A stretch of 12,742 nt of DNA from CAZDYP01 sp964509505. Lineage in GTDB: Bacteria > Chloroflexota > Anaerolineae > JACRMK01. The notes under the pieces were generated by a model that was not told the DNA's origin, ran no database searches, and saw only the letters and a program-made list of their open reading frames with translations. A program made the position numbers and the translations under genes. This document shows, piece by piece, positions 1-6,469 of the stretch. Location of the stretch: contig CAZDYP010000159.1 in assembly GCA_964509505.1 (NCBI GenBank), forward strand, positions 1 through 12,742, in the 5' to 3' direction. Every line of letters begins with the position of its first letter. The stretch's first letter is position 1.

Positions 1-227
1 TTGTCCTCGAACAGCACCGCATACTTGGGGCGCTGTTGGTCGAGCGCCGTCGCCCATTCTTCTTCTGACTGCGCGAGCATCGCATCGAATAACGCAACCG
101 AGTAACCGCGCGCGCGCATGTAGCTCGCCGCATAGAGCGTGCCAAGCGGCGGATAAGGTTGCATCGCATCCCACAGTTTGGGGTCGAAACGCAGATAATA
201 CGATTGACCGAAGAGGATATCTACCAT
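1..227 (-). CDS. B12-binding-domain radical SAM protein, N-terminus only (runs off left edge)
   Basis: Reading from the ATG at 225-227 on the minus strand gives 75 codons without a stop, beginning MVDILFGQSYYLRFDPKLW and continuing with PPLGTLYAASYMRARGYSV and ALFDAML. This is the usual opening of the cobalamin-binding (Rossmann-like) domain found at the N-terminus of B12-dependent radical SAM enzymes of the BchE / P-methyltransferase type: a first beta strand, a PPLG turn, a helix with a YAASYMRARG pattern, then a second strand. The radical SAM domain itself would lie outside the window, so the catalytic class is inferred from the N-terminus only. No Shine-Dalgarno sequence precedes the ATG; the upstream 69 bp is GGTT-type repeat. 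It lies downstream of, and on the same strand as, another radical SAM gene, so co-transcription is likely. A plain B12-binding protein without a radical SAM domain is the alternative. Confidence 0.72.
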   Translation of the reverse strand, partial: MVDILFGQSYYLRFDPKLWDAMQPYPPLGTLYAASYMRARGYSVALFDAMLAQSEEEWATALDQQRPKYAVLFED

Positions 228-296
228 AGTTGGTTGGTGGGTTGGTTTGATAGTTGGTTGGTAGCTAAGCTCAAACAAACCAACCAACAAATGTTT
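228..296. repeat. GGTT-type low-complexity spacer with direct and inverted copies
   Basis: The spacer between the two radical SAM genes is almost entirely GTTGG/CCAAC repeat. The 13-mer ATAGTTGGTTGGT occurs at 226-238 and again at 250-262 (24-bp period). GTTGGTTGGT at 253-262 is followed after 16 nt by its exact reverse complement ACCAACCAAC at 279-288, which could form a 10-bp hairpin in the transcript. No T-tract follows on either strand, so it does not look like an intrinsic terminator. Its role is unknown. Confidence 0.75.
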
Positions 297-1325
297 CTAC
301 CGCATCAATTCATTCTGTAACAATTCTCGCTTCCCTCGATACGCATAACATACACACCGCCGACACTCCTCACGCTCGCCCATGCGTTGCGCGCGGCGGA
401 TGGCTTGCGCCTCTGGCGTGTTGATGGCTTCGCGCAACGTTTGACTATCCCACTTGCCCCACGCGGGTAAGAAGTAACACGGCTTGAGTGAGCCATCGGT
501 TTCGATAACCGTTGACCAGCGCGGCGCGTTGCACTGCACGAATGGGAATTTGTCCTCGCCTAGCAACGCCGCAAAGTATTGTCGCAAGCGGCGCAGCTTC
601 GCGGGCGATTCTTCAATCAAGCCGCTTTCAAACTCCCACACAAACTCTCGCTCGACCTCGTTCAACACGCCATCCAATGCGAGCAAATCATCGTGCGTGA
701 GCGCCATCGTCCGCGCGAAATCGTCGTGACGCGCGAACGCTTGATGCGTGCTGACATCCACCGCCAGAAACGAGACTGACTGCACGCCCCACGCTTTGGC
801 AATGTGGATGATGGGGGGGATTTCGCGGTAATTCCCGCGTTGCACCGTGCAGCGCAAACTCACCGACGCGCCACGTTCCACCAAACCGCGCACGCCCTTC
901 TCGACGAGCGCGAACCCATTCACACCGCGAATCGCTTCGTACGTTTCAGGCGTTGCGCCGTCGAGTGAGACGATGACGTGTTGGCATAGAGCAGTCACAC
1001 GGTCAAGGTTCTTTGGCAACAAAATGCCACTCGTCAGCAGCACGCTCTCCAGGCCGCGTTCACGAAAGAGCGAGACGAGCTCATGCCAACGCGGATGCAG
1101 CAAGGGCTCGCCGCCAGAGATTAGCGCCATCTTCGCGCCGAGCGAGGGCAGCTCATTGGCAAGACGTTGCGCCACAGGCAGCGCCATATTCGTTTGCCCA
1201 TAGCGCCAGTAGTCGCACGTCACGCACTTCGAATTGCAGCGGTCGGTGATATAGACGATGGCCAGCGGCAGCGTGCCGAGACGGTCGCTGATGAGGCTTT
1301 CAATGATACGCAAATTGAACGACAT
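297..1325 (-). CDS. Radical SAM protein with SPASM-like C-terminal cysteines
   Basis: This is a 342-residue radical SAM enzyme. The CX3CX2C cluster motif is C30-N-S-K-C34-V-T-C37 in the context ITDRCNSKCVTCDYW; it binds the 4Fe-4S cluster that cleaves S-adenosylmethionine. The SAM-contacting GGEP lies at 71-74 and a strand SLDGATPETYEAIRG follows at about 120-134. The C-terminal region has C255, C273 and a C311-x-x-C314-x-C316 group, the layout of a SPASM/twitch-type auxiliary cluster domain as in PqqE- or MoaA-like enzymes; the substrate cannot be read from sequence. The start was placed at the ATG at 1323-1325 (MSFNLR...), because a longer reading to 1406 would translate through the upstream terminator and promoter. 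An extended -10 box (TGT-TATAAT, 1336-1344) puts the transcription start about 4 nt before this ATG, and there is no Shine-Dalgarno sequence, which suggests a nearly leaderless mRNA. It is followed by a B12-type radical SAM gene. Confidence 0.88.
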   Translation of the reverse strand: MSFNLRIIESLISDRLGTLPLAIVYITDRCNSKCVTCDYWRYGQTNMALPVAQRLANELPSLGAKMALISGGEPLLHPRWHELVSLFRERGLESVLLTSGILLPKNLDRVTALCQHVIVSLDGATPETYEAIRGVNGFALVEKGVRGLVERGASVSLRCTVQRGNYREIPPIIHIAKAWGVQSVSFLAVDVSTHQAFARHDDFARTMALTHDDLLALDGVLNEVEREFVWEFESGLIEESPAKLRRLRQYFAALLGEDKFPFVQCNAPRWSTVIETDGSLKPCYFLPAWGKWDSQTLREAINTPEAQAIRRAQRMGEREECRRCVCYAYRGKRELLQNELMR

Positions 1326-1335
1326 GATAGCGGCG

Positions 1336-1344
1336 ATTATAACA
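1336..1344 (-). promoter_or_regulatory. Extended -10 promoter of the radical SAM gene
   Basis: On the minus strand TGT-TATAAT is a perfect -10 hexamer with the extended TGN element; no good -35 is present (TTTTTA at a 17-bp spacing). The predicted transcription start is around 1329, only about 4 nt before the ATG. It lies just after the terminator of the upstream gene, as expected for the start of a new unit. Confidence 0.6.
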
Positions 1345-1356
1345 TCATCAAGCACG

Positions 1357-1396
1357 ACTAAAAAACAAAAAGCCACGACTCGGCATCGTGGCATTT
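1357..1396 (-). terminator. Rho-independent terminator after the NYN gene
   Basis: On the minus strand the stem GCCACGA/TCGTGGC (1386-1392 pairing with 1372-1378, 7-nt loop) is followed directly by TTTTTGTTTTTTAG. AAA/TTT flanks extend the stem after a single mismatch. It sits 48 bp downstream of the NYN stop codon and upstream of the radical SAM promoter, and so separates the two transcription units. Confidence 0.8.
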
Positions 1397-1443
1397 CATT
1401 AGCCATGCGTCAAACGTCCACTCGGATGCAACCCCAACCGCGC

Positions 1444-2196
1444 TTAACGTGGTTGGGTGAACGCGCGCAACCAATACTCGATGTCCTCAACCTCCGCCGA
1501 TTTTTTCTGTGGCTTGCGTTGCGCTGTGGCGCGCTTTGTATCCTCACGCGGTAGAGGCGGAGGCGGTGGTCGTTTGCCAAATTCATTCAACCAAAAATGG
1601 ACGTCGGTATTGATGGGCTTGCCTTCGTCGTCGCATGGGGGTTGCTCAAGTTTACGTGATGAGGCGCGTGCAGGTTTGGCTGCGGACGGCTTACTAGGCT
1701 TGCGTGCGACTGGCAGAGGAGGCGGTTTGTGGTTTTTGAATTGGGCAAGCCAATACGCTGTGTCTGGGTCTTCAGGTTTTTCGGGCTTGCGTTTGACATG
1801 CACCGTTTGCTTGCGTGGCTTGGGCATGAGCTGCACGGCGAACTCTTGCGACGACAGCACCTTCGCGCCATGTACTTGCGCCGCCTTGCGCACGGCGTTG
1901 TCCGATGAGACGACGGTGATGTGGCGCGCATGCTTCACCTTCTCCAAAGCGCGCATGATGACTTGATCCGCCGTTGTCCCGCGCGGCGCATAGCGCACCA
2001 ACACGCCATCATAATTTTCGGCGTTAGCGTTGCCGCTGCCCTGTCCCGCGTCGAAGACGACTTGCAGCGTCTCGTTAGGATAGAGCATGTGATAACCCTG
2101 CAACCAGTGGATGAGCTTGGCTTCGTCGTTTGGGTCGCTGAGTGTAATCGGCAACACGCCAGAGCCGATGAGGTTGTGGCCATCAATGAGGAGCAT
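1444..2196 (-). CDS. NYN-domain (YacP-like) putative RNase with triple DxxYWLxxF tail
   Basis: The 250-residue protein starts MLLIDGHNLIGSG and has the acidic residues typical of NYN/PIN-fold nucleases: D5 and N8, D49 in the strand VVFDAG, D77 in TTADQVI, and D99 in VVSSDNAVRKAA. The domain ends near residue 125. Known YacP-like NYN proteins are thought to be ribonucleases; catalysis here is inferred. The remaining half is a basic, proline- and lysine-rich, probably disordered tail with three copies of D-x-x-[YF]-W-L-x-x-F: DTAYWLAQF (145-153), DVHFWLNEF (198-206) and DIEYWLRAF (238-246). The first two are followed by PPPLP. The start was chosen at the ATG at 2194-2196, where the domain begins; a GTG-started reading from 2247 would translate the upstream palindrome. 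It lies 67 bp after the E1 gene on the same strand and is closed by a terminator. Confidence 0.83.
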   Translation of the reverse strand: MLLIDGHNLIGSGVLPITLSDPNDEAKLIHWLQGYHMLYPNETLQVVFDAGQGSGNANAENYDGVLVRYAPRGTTADQVIMRALEKVKHARHITVVSSDNAVRKAAQVHGAKVLSSQEFAVQLMPKPRKQTVHVKRKPEKPEDPDTAYWLAQFKNHKPPPLPVARKPSKPSAAKPARASSRKLEQPPCDDEGKPINTDVHFWLNEFGKRPPPPPLPREDTKRATAQRKPQKKSAEVEDIEYWLRAFTQPR

Positions 2197-2208
2197 ACGC
2201 TTCAAGGC

Positions 2209-2241
2209 AGACCTCGCGGGTTTTTGAGACCCGTGAGGTCT
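2209..2241. repeat. Palindromic element in the E1-NYN spacer
   Basis: AGACCTCGCGGGT at 2209-2221 pairs with ACCCGTGAGGTCT at 2229-2241 around a 7-nt loop: 13 pairs with one G-T wobble (G2215 with T2235). There is no T-tract on either side, so it is not a standard terminator. The sequence resembles, as far as I recall, palindromes repeated between genes in Chloroflexota genomes; this could not be checked here. In the E1-NYN mRNA it would fold just upstream of the NYN start codon and might slow RNA decay or affect NYN translation. Confidence 0.7.
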
Positions 2242-2263
2242 TGACACGTCAGTCAGGAGAGCC

Positions 2264-4321
2264 CTAATACTTTAACAGCTGTCGCGCTGCCTCAAGTATT
2301 TTGTCTTTGTTCGGGCGGTACGCATCTTCAAGTGGCGGGCTGTAAGGAATCGGCGTATCAGGTGCGCCGACGCGCACGATGGGACCATCGAGATGCTCGA
2401 AAGCGTGTTGCGAGATGAGTGCGGCGATTTCGCCGCCGACCCCACATAACAGATGCGCTTCGTGAACGATCAACACCTTGCTCGTCTTGCGCGCTGTCCT
2501 CAGAATCGCTTCGGTGTCGAGCGGCTTGAGTGTGCGTAGGTCAAGCACTTCAATGCTATAACCTTCTCGCGCTAACGTCTCTGCGGCGGCGAGCGACTCT
2601 TGCGTCATCGCGCCATACGTGATGATGCTGAGGTCATCGCCTTCGCGCGCGAGCGTCGCTTTGCCCAGCGGCACGATGCCATCCTCACCATCAGACACGG
2701 GCCCGCGCAACGAGCGATAGAGATATTTGTACTCGAAGTAGATGACGGGGTTCGGGTCGCGTATGGCGCTGATGAGCAAGCCCCACGCATCGGCGGGCGT
2801 GGCGGGCGCGACGACCTTCAAACCCGGCGTGTGAATGAACCATGCCTCAGGACTTTGCGAATGGAACGGCCCCCCGCGCAGACCGCCGCCACTCGGCGCG
2901 CGCACGACGATGGGCACGGGCGCGCCCCAACGATAATGATTCGTCGCCGCATAATTCACAAGCGAGTCGAAGCCGTTCACGATGAAGTCCGCGAACTGCA
3001 TCTCGACGATCGGACGCAAGCCCATAAACGACATGCCCGTTGCGACGCCGACCATGCACAGCTCCGCCATCGGCGTATCTATCACCCGCTCTGCCCCGAA
3101 CTCGTCAATCAAGCCCTCGGTGACTTTGAACGCGCCGCCATACACGCCGATGTCCTCGCCCAGCAACAACACGCGCGGGTCGCGTCGCATCTCATAGCGG
3201 AGCGCATCTTTGATGGCTTCGAGATACGTGAGCTCGCGCCCTTGTCCTTCGAGCGTCGTTGTCGTGCGGTGGATNNNNNNNNNNNNNNNNNNNNNNNNNN
3301 NNNNNNNNNNNNNNNNNNNNNNNNNNNNNNNNNNNNNNNNNNNNNNNNNNNNNNNNNNNNNNNNNNNNNNNNNNTCTTCCAACGTCGCCGCGTCGGGATA
3401 GGGGCTGTTTTCTGCAAACGTCTGCGCGTCATCGAGCTCCTTGTGAATGAGCGTTTCGATTTCCGCGAGCTCCACCGCGTCAAGCATCTTTTGCGCGCGT
3501 AAGTATTGCTCGAAGCGCATAACGGGGTCGCGCTGCTGCCACGTCTCGATGAGTTCTTTCGGCACGTAAGCCATGTTGTCGTGAATGGCATGCCCGCGCA
3601 TCCGCATCGTTTTGCACTCGATAAGGGTGGGCCCGCCGCCGTGGCGCGCCCGCTCAACTGCTTCACATGCGGCTTCATGCACGACGCAAAAATCGTTGCC
3701 GTCCACGATGACACCAGGAAAGCCGTAACCCTGCGCGCGGTCGGCGATATGCTCGATCTTCATCTGGCGCGACAATGGCGTGGAGTAGGCATATTGATTG
3801 TTCTCGCAGATGAACACGATGGGCAACTGAAACACCGCCGCCCAGTTCAACGCTTCGTGCGACAAGCCTTCGCTGCTGCTGCCGTCGCCGAAGAACGTCA
3901 TCGCCACGCGCGCTTCACCTTTGAGCTTGAAAGCGTGGGCGACGCCGACAGCGACGGGCATCGAGGCGGGCAACGTGCTGACGAAGCCGACGATGTTTTT
4001 GCGGAGGTCGCCGATGCCGTGCATGTTCGCATCGCGCCCCCGACTAATACCCGTCACGCGCCCCAACATCTGCGCCATGAGCTGGCGTGTCGTATGCCCG
4101 CGCACCAGATATGCGCCGAGGTCACGGTGCATGGGCGCGATCACGTCGTCGGGCGCGAGCGCGAGCGCCGCGCCGACGCTGATCGCTTCGTGACCGAGCT
4201 GCGAAAATTGTCCACCTGCAATTTTGCCCTGCTTGAAAATTTGAATGACGCGATCATCGAACGCCCGCGCAAGTTTCATCCAATACAAAGCGCGGAGCAG
4301 AAAGTCGGAAGAGCGATTCAT
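2264..4321 (-). CDS. Fused E1 alpha-beta subunit of a 2-oxoacid dehydrogenase complex (interrupted by an assembly gap)
   Basis: This is a thiamine diphosphate-dependent E1 component that decarboxylates a 2-oxoacid (pyruvate, branched-chain oxoacid or acetoin) and passes the acyl group to a lipoylated E2. The upstream-encoded half is the alpha subunit: HRDLGAYLVRG at about 65-75, and the ThDP/Mg motif GDGSSSEG at 145-152 ending with N174-N175 (ENNQYAYSTP). After the gap comes the beta subunit: YLEAIKDALRYEM, LLGEDIGVYGGAF, FHSQSPEAWF and the C-terminal VLIVHEAHLLCGVGGEI typical of the transketolase C domain. The 100-N gap falls in the linker, and the frame stays open across it only because 100 is a placeholder length. 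A single fused polypeptide of about 690 aa is known in several phyla and is my best call; two adjacent genes remain possible. The start at the ATG at 4319-4321 lies about 27 nt after a predicted transcription start. No E2 or E3 gene is visible. Confidence 0.85.
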   Translation of the reverse strand: MNRSSDFLLRALYWMKLARAFDDRVIQIFKQGKIAGGQFSQLGHEAISVGAALALAPDDVIAPMHRDLGAYLVRGHTTRQLMAQMLGRVTGISRGRDANMHGIGDLRKNIVGFVSTLPASMPVAVGVAHAFKLKGEARVAMTFFGDGSSSEGLSHEALNWAAVFQLPIVFICENNQYAYSTPLSRQMKIEHIADRAQGYGFPGVIVDGNDFCVVHEAACEAVERARHGGGPTLIECKTMRMRGHAIHDNMAYVPKELIETWQQRDPVMRFEQYLRAQKMLDAVELAEIETLIHKELDDAQTFAENSPYPDAATLEXXXXXXXXXXXXXXXXXXXXXXXXXXXXXXXXXXIHRTTTTLEGQGRELTYLEAIKDALRYEMRRDPRVLLLGEDIGVYGGAFKVTEGLIDEFGAERVIDTPMAELCMVGVATGMSFMGLRPIVEMQFADFIVNGFDSLVNYAATNHYRWGAPVPIVVRAPSGGGLRGGPFHSQSPEAWFIHTPGLKVVAPATPADAWGLLISAIRDPNPVIYFEYKYLYRSLRGPVSDGEDGIVPLGKATLAREGDDLSIITYGAMTQESLAAAETLAREGYSIEVLDLRTLKPLDTEAILRTARKTSKVLIVHEAHLLCGVGGEIAALISQHAFEHLDGPIVRVGAPDTPIPYSPPLEDAYRPNKDKILEAARQLLKY
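3275..3374. other. Assembly gap (100 N) inside the E1 gene
   Basis: Exactly 100 N, the usual placeholder for a gap of unknown length. The missing piece corresponds to the alpha-beta linker or gene junction. Confidence 0.97.
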
Positions 4322-4354
4322 AGGCGTTTTACTTTCAGCATATTTTCGACACAC

Positions 4355-4363
4355 ATTATACCA
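4355..4363 (-). promoter_or_regulatory. Extended -10 promoter of the E1 gene
   Basis: On the minus strand TGG-TATAAT is a perfect -10 with the extended TGN element. No -35 is evident at 16-18 bp. The predicted start is near 4348, giving a leader of about 27 nt before the ATG at 4321. It diverges from the plus-strand promoter at 4386-4414. Confidence 0.6.
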
Positions 4364-4385
4364 TGCGCGTCACATGGTTGGCTGA

Positions 4386-4414
4386 TTGCCAAGCGCATAG
4401 CCTGTTGTTATAAT
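4386..4414 (+). promoter_or_regulatory. Sigma-70 promoter of the nucleotidyltransferase gene
   Basis: TTGCCA (4386-4391), a 17-bp spacer, and TATAAT (4409-4414) preceded by TGT (extended -10). The predicted transcription start is about 4421, effectively at the first ATG (4420). Confidence 0.78.
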
Positions 4415-4431
4415 CGCGCATGGAGGTTGCG

Positions 4432-5135
4432 ATGCAAGACGTGAAACGCTGGCGCGAGAGTTGGGCAGAGGTCGAGGCGTTTGAGACGGAACTCATTCGC
4501 AAGATGACGGTTGAGGAGAAAGTGCAGGAATACTTGGACTTGATGAAGGAAACGTGGCTGTGGAAGCCTGAAGTCGAGGCGGATTATCAGGCGGAGCGCG
4601 AAATAGCGCTGATTGAATTGCAAGACCGTTTGGCTCAATTAGAGCGTTACCGAAAGGGGTTATGGACTATGGAAGAGCAATTGGATCGTCTCAACCGCAG
4701 CTTGGTCAAGCTCCAAACGCATTTGGAAGCGCAAGGCATCGCTACCGCTTTGATTGGTGGTTTGGCGTTGGCAGCCTGGGCGCGGCCGCGCGTGACGAAA
4801 GACGCCGATTTAAAGTTGCAATTATCGCGCGACGAAGCCGAAAAATTGTTGGCGGTGCTTGAGCCCGATTACTACATTCTGCAATCAGACCCATTGCGAG
4901 CGCTGAAGCGTAACGGGATTATCTTCGTCAAGGATGCGGATGGCGTGCGTATGGACTTGATGTTGGCGGATACGGAACTCGACCGCGCGACGATTCAGCG
5001 CGCAAAGACTGTCCAATTGCATAATGGTCAGATGGTCAAGGTTGCCACAGCCGAAGACCTCATCCTACACAAAATGATTTCTACACGCCCACAAGACAAC
5101 GTGGACGTGGAACAAATCGTGCGAGCGCAAGGCGA
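4432..5135 (+). CDS. Nucleotidyltransferase-fold protein (AbiEii-like) with an extra N-terminal helical region; 3' end lost in gap
   Basis: Residues from about 80 onward form a nucleotidyltransferase (NTase) fold of the kind found in AbiEii-type toxins and related minimal nucleotidyltransferases: ALIGGLALAAW with G109-G110, the metal-binding D124-x-D126 in VTKDADLKL, a third acidic D175 in VRMDLM, then EDLILHKM (205-216 region) and RPQDNVDVEQI. Residues 1-79 are a highly charged helical segment (ESWAEVEAFETELIRKM) that resembles small proteins encoded upstream of such NTases, so this may be a fusion of partner and NTase. The start at ATG 4432 has GGAGG at 4422-4426 with 5-nt spacing; ATG 4420 is an alternative that would be leaderless. 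An internal ATG at 4669 has AAAGGGG 9 nt upstream and would yield the NTase alone. The C-terminus is in the gap, so any partner gene there is unseen. Substrate is unknown; a toxin role is an inference. Confidence 0.72.
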
Positions 5136-5235
5136 NNNNNNNNNNNNNNNNNNNNNNNNNNNNNNNNNNNNNNNNNNNNNNNNNNNNNNNNNNNNNNNNN
5201 NNNNNNNNNNNNNNNNNNNNNNNNNNNNNNNNNNN
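5136..5235. other. Assembly gap (100 N) between the nucleotidyltransferase gene and thrC
   Basis: Exactly 100 N, a placeholder for unknown length. The end of the NTase gene and perhaps another small gene lie here. The apparent frame through the gap into thrC is an artefact. Confidence 0.97.
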
Positions 5236-5251
5236 TCCCAAAAGGCACACC

Positions 5252-6436
5252 ATGAACTTCCTCTCTCATCTCGAATGTCCCAAGTGCGGCGCGCAATTTG
5301 ACGCGCATCGCATCCAGAATATGTGTATTCATTGCAACGCGCCCTTGCTGGTGCGGTATCACCTCGCCGAAGCGAAGCAGCACTGGAAGCGCGACAGCAT
5401 CGCCACACGCGCCAGCAACCTATGGCGCTATCACGAGCTATTGCCCGTGCAGGACACGCACAACATTGTCACGTTGGGTGAGGGTTTTACGCCGTTACAA
5501 CATGCTCCGAAACTGGGCGCGAAATTGGGTTTGGAGAAGTTGCTGATTAAAGATGAAGGCTTAAACCCAACAGGCACGTTCAAAGCGCGCGGCGCGAGTG
5601 CGGGCGTGTCACGCGCAAAGGAGCTCGGCGTCAAAGAGGTGGCGATGCCGACAGCGGGCAACGCGGGCGGCGCGTGGGCAGCGTACTGCGCGGCAGCAGG
5701 CATTCCTATTCGCATCGCGATGCCGAAGGACGCGCCCATCATCAACCAACTCGAATGCCAATTGTATGGCGCGAAGCTCACGTTGGTTGATGGTCTCATC
5801 TCCGATGCAGGCAAGCTCATCGCGCAGGGCGTCAAAGAACATGGCTGGTTCGATGCGGCGACGCTCAAAGAACCATATCGCATCGAGGGCAAGAAGACGA
5901 TGGGTTTGGAGATTGCGGAGCAGCTTGGCTGGCGTTTGCCCGATGTGGTGATTTATCCTGCGGGCGGCGGCGTCGGCATCATCGGCATTTGGAAGGCGTT
6001 CAAGGAGCTCGTCGAAATTGGTTGGCTTGCAGCGAAGCCTGTGCGCTTCGTGGTCGCGCAAGCGGCGGGCTGCGCGCCCATCGTCAAAGCGTTTGAAGAA
6101 CATCGCAGCGCTTCGACATTCTGGGAAAGCGCGAACACCATCGCTGCGGGTTTGCGGGTGCCGAAAGCGTTGGGTGATTTTCTGGTGCTGCAAGCGTTGA
6201 GCGAGAGCGATGGCGCAGCGGTGGCGGCGACAGACGAAGAGATGTTGCAGGCAATGGGTCTGATCGCGCATGAGGAAGGACAGTTCATTTGTCCTGAAGG
6301 CGCGGCGACGATTGTGGCGGCGCAGAAGTTGCGCGCGCGTGGGTGGCTGAAGGCAGATGATGAAGTGGTGTTGATCAACACGGGGACGGGATTGAAGTAT
6401 CCCGAAGCGGCACAAACAGTCGTCAATCGTCAGTAG
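5252..6436 (+). CDS. thrC: Threonine synthase
   Basis: This PLP-dependent enzyme converts O-phosphohomoserine to threonine, the last step of threonine synthesis, in the cytoplasm. The 394-residue protein opens with a zinc-ribbon-like pair C9-x-x-C12 and C25-x-x-C28 (CPKC, CIHC), as in the archaeal/plant-type threonine synthases. The PLP-binding lysine is K111 in NPTGTFKARGAS; the substrate/cofactor loop TAGNAGGAWAAY is at 134-145, and the glycine-rich phosphate cup PAGGGVGIIG is at about 236-245. The closing VLINTGTGLKYPE is characteristic. The start ATG at 5252 has AAAAGG 6 nt upstream and directly begins the zinc-ribbon region. Other PLP fold-type II enzymes (threonine dehydratase, cysteine synthase) lack this N-terminal ribbon, so the assignment is firm. 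Its upstream context is hidden by the gap; a hydrolase gene follows after 33 bp. Confidence 0.93.
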   Translation: MNFLSHLECPKCGAQFDAHRIQNMCIHCNAPLLVRYHLAEAKQHWKRDSIATRASNLWRYHELLPVQDTHNIVTLGEGFTPLQHAPKLGAKLGLEKLLIKDEGLNPTGTFKARGASAGVSRAKELGVKEVAMPTAGNAGGAWAAYCAAAGIPIRIAMPKDAPIINQLECQLYGAKLTLVDGLISDAGKLIAQGVKEHGWFDAATLKEPYRIEGKKTMGLEIAEQLGWRLPDVVIYPAGGGVGIIGIWKAFKELVEIGWLAAKPVRFVVAQAAGCAPIVKAFEEHRSASTFWESANTIAAGLRVPKALGDFLVLQALSESDGAAVAATDEEMLQAMGLIAHEEGQFICPEGAATIVAAQKLRARGWLKADDEVVLINTGTGLKYPEAAQTVVNRQ

Positions 6437-6469
6437 CCAGTAGTTAGAGGGTTCATTGTTAGAGGAGCT
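6437..6469. repeat. Short-period repeat between thrC and the hydrolase gene
   Basis: The spacer and the end of thrC contain CAGTAG twice (6431-6436, 6438-6443) and GTTAGAGG twice (6443-6450, 6458-6465). The second copy runs into AGAGGAG, which serves as the ribosome binding site of the next gene. It is one of several low-complexity spacers in the window. Confidence 0.5.

Noticed and set aside
228..288. GGTT repeats as a possible CRISPR array
   Set aside because: Units are only 4-13 bp and degenerate, with no spacers of uniform size and no cas genes.
1326..1406. 27-residue N-terminal extension of the radical SAM protein
   Set aside because: It would translate the terminator and the -10 region; the hydrophobic run it contains comes from the T-tract and is not a signal peptide.
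1457..1966. Plus-strand reading frame of 169 aa opposite the NYN gene
   Set aside because: It is antisense to a protein with clear NYN motifs; its glycine run is only the complement of proline codons, and no homology is recognisable.
2197..2247. GTG-started 17-residue extension of the NYN protein
   Set aside because: The extra residues are encoded by the palindrome, and the NYN domain begins at MLLIDGHN.
3506..4444. Plus-strand frame of 312 aa opposite E1
   Set aside because: It mirrors the E1 alpha coding sequence, has no recognisable domain and would run through the E1 promoter.
5136..5301. Nucleotidyltransferase frame continuing through the gap into thrC
   Set aside because: Continuity depends on the placeholder length; the 21 residues after the gap are an out-of-frame reading of thrC.
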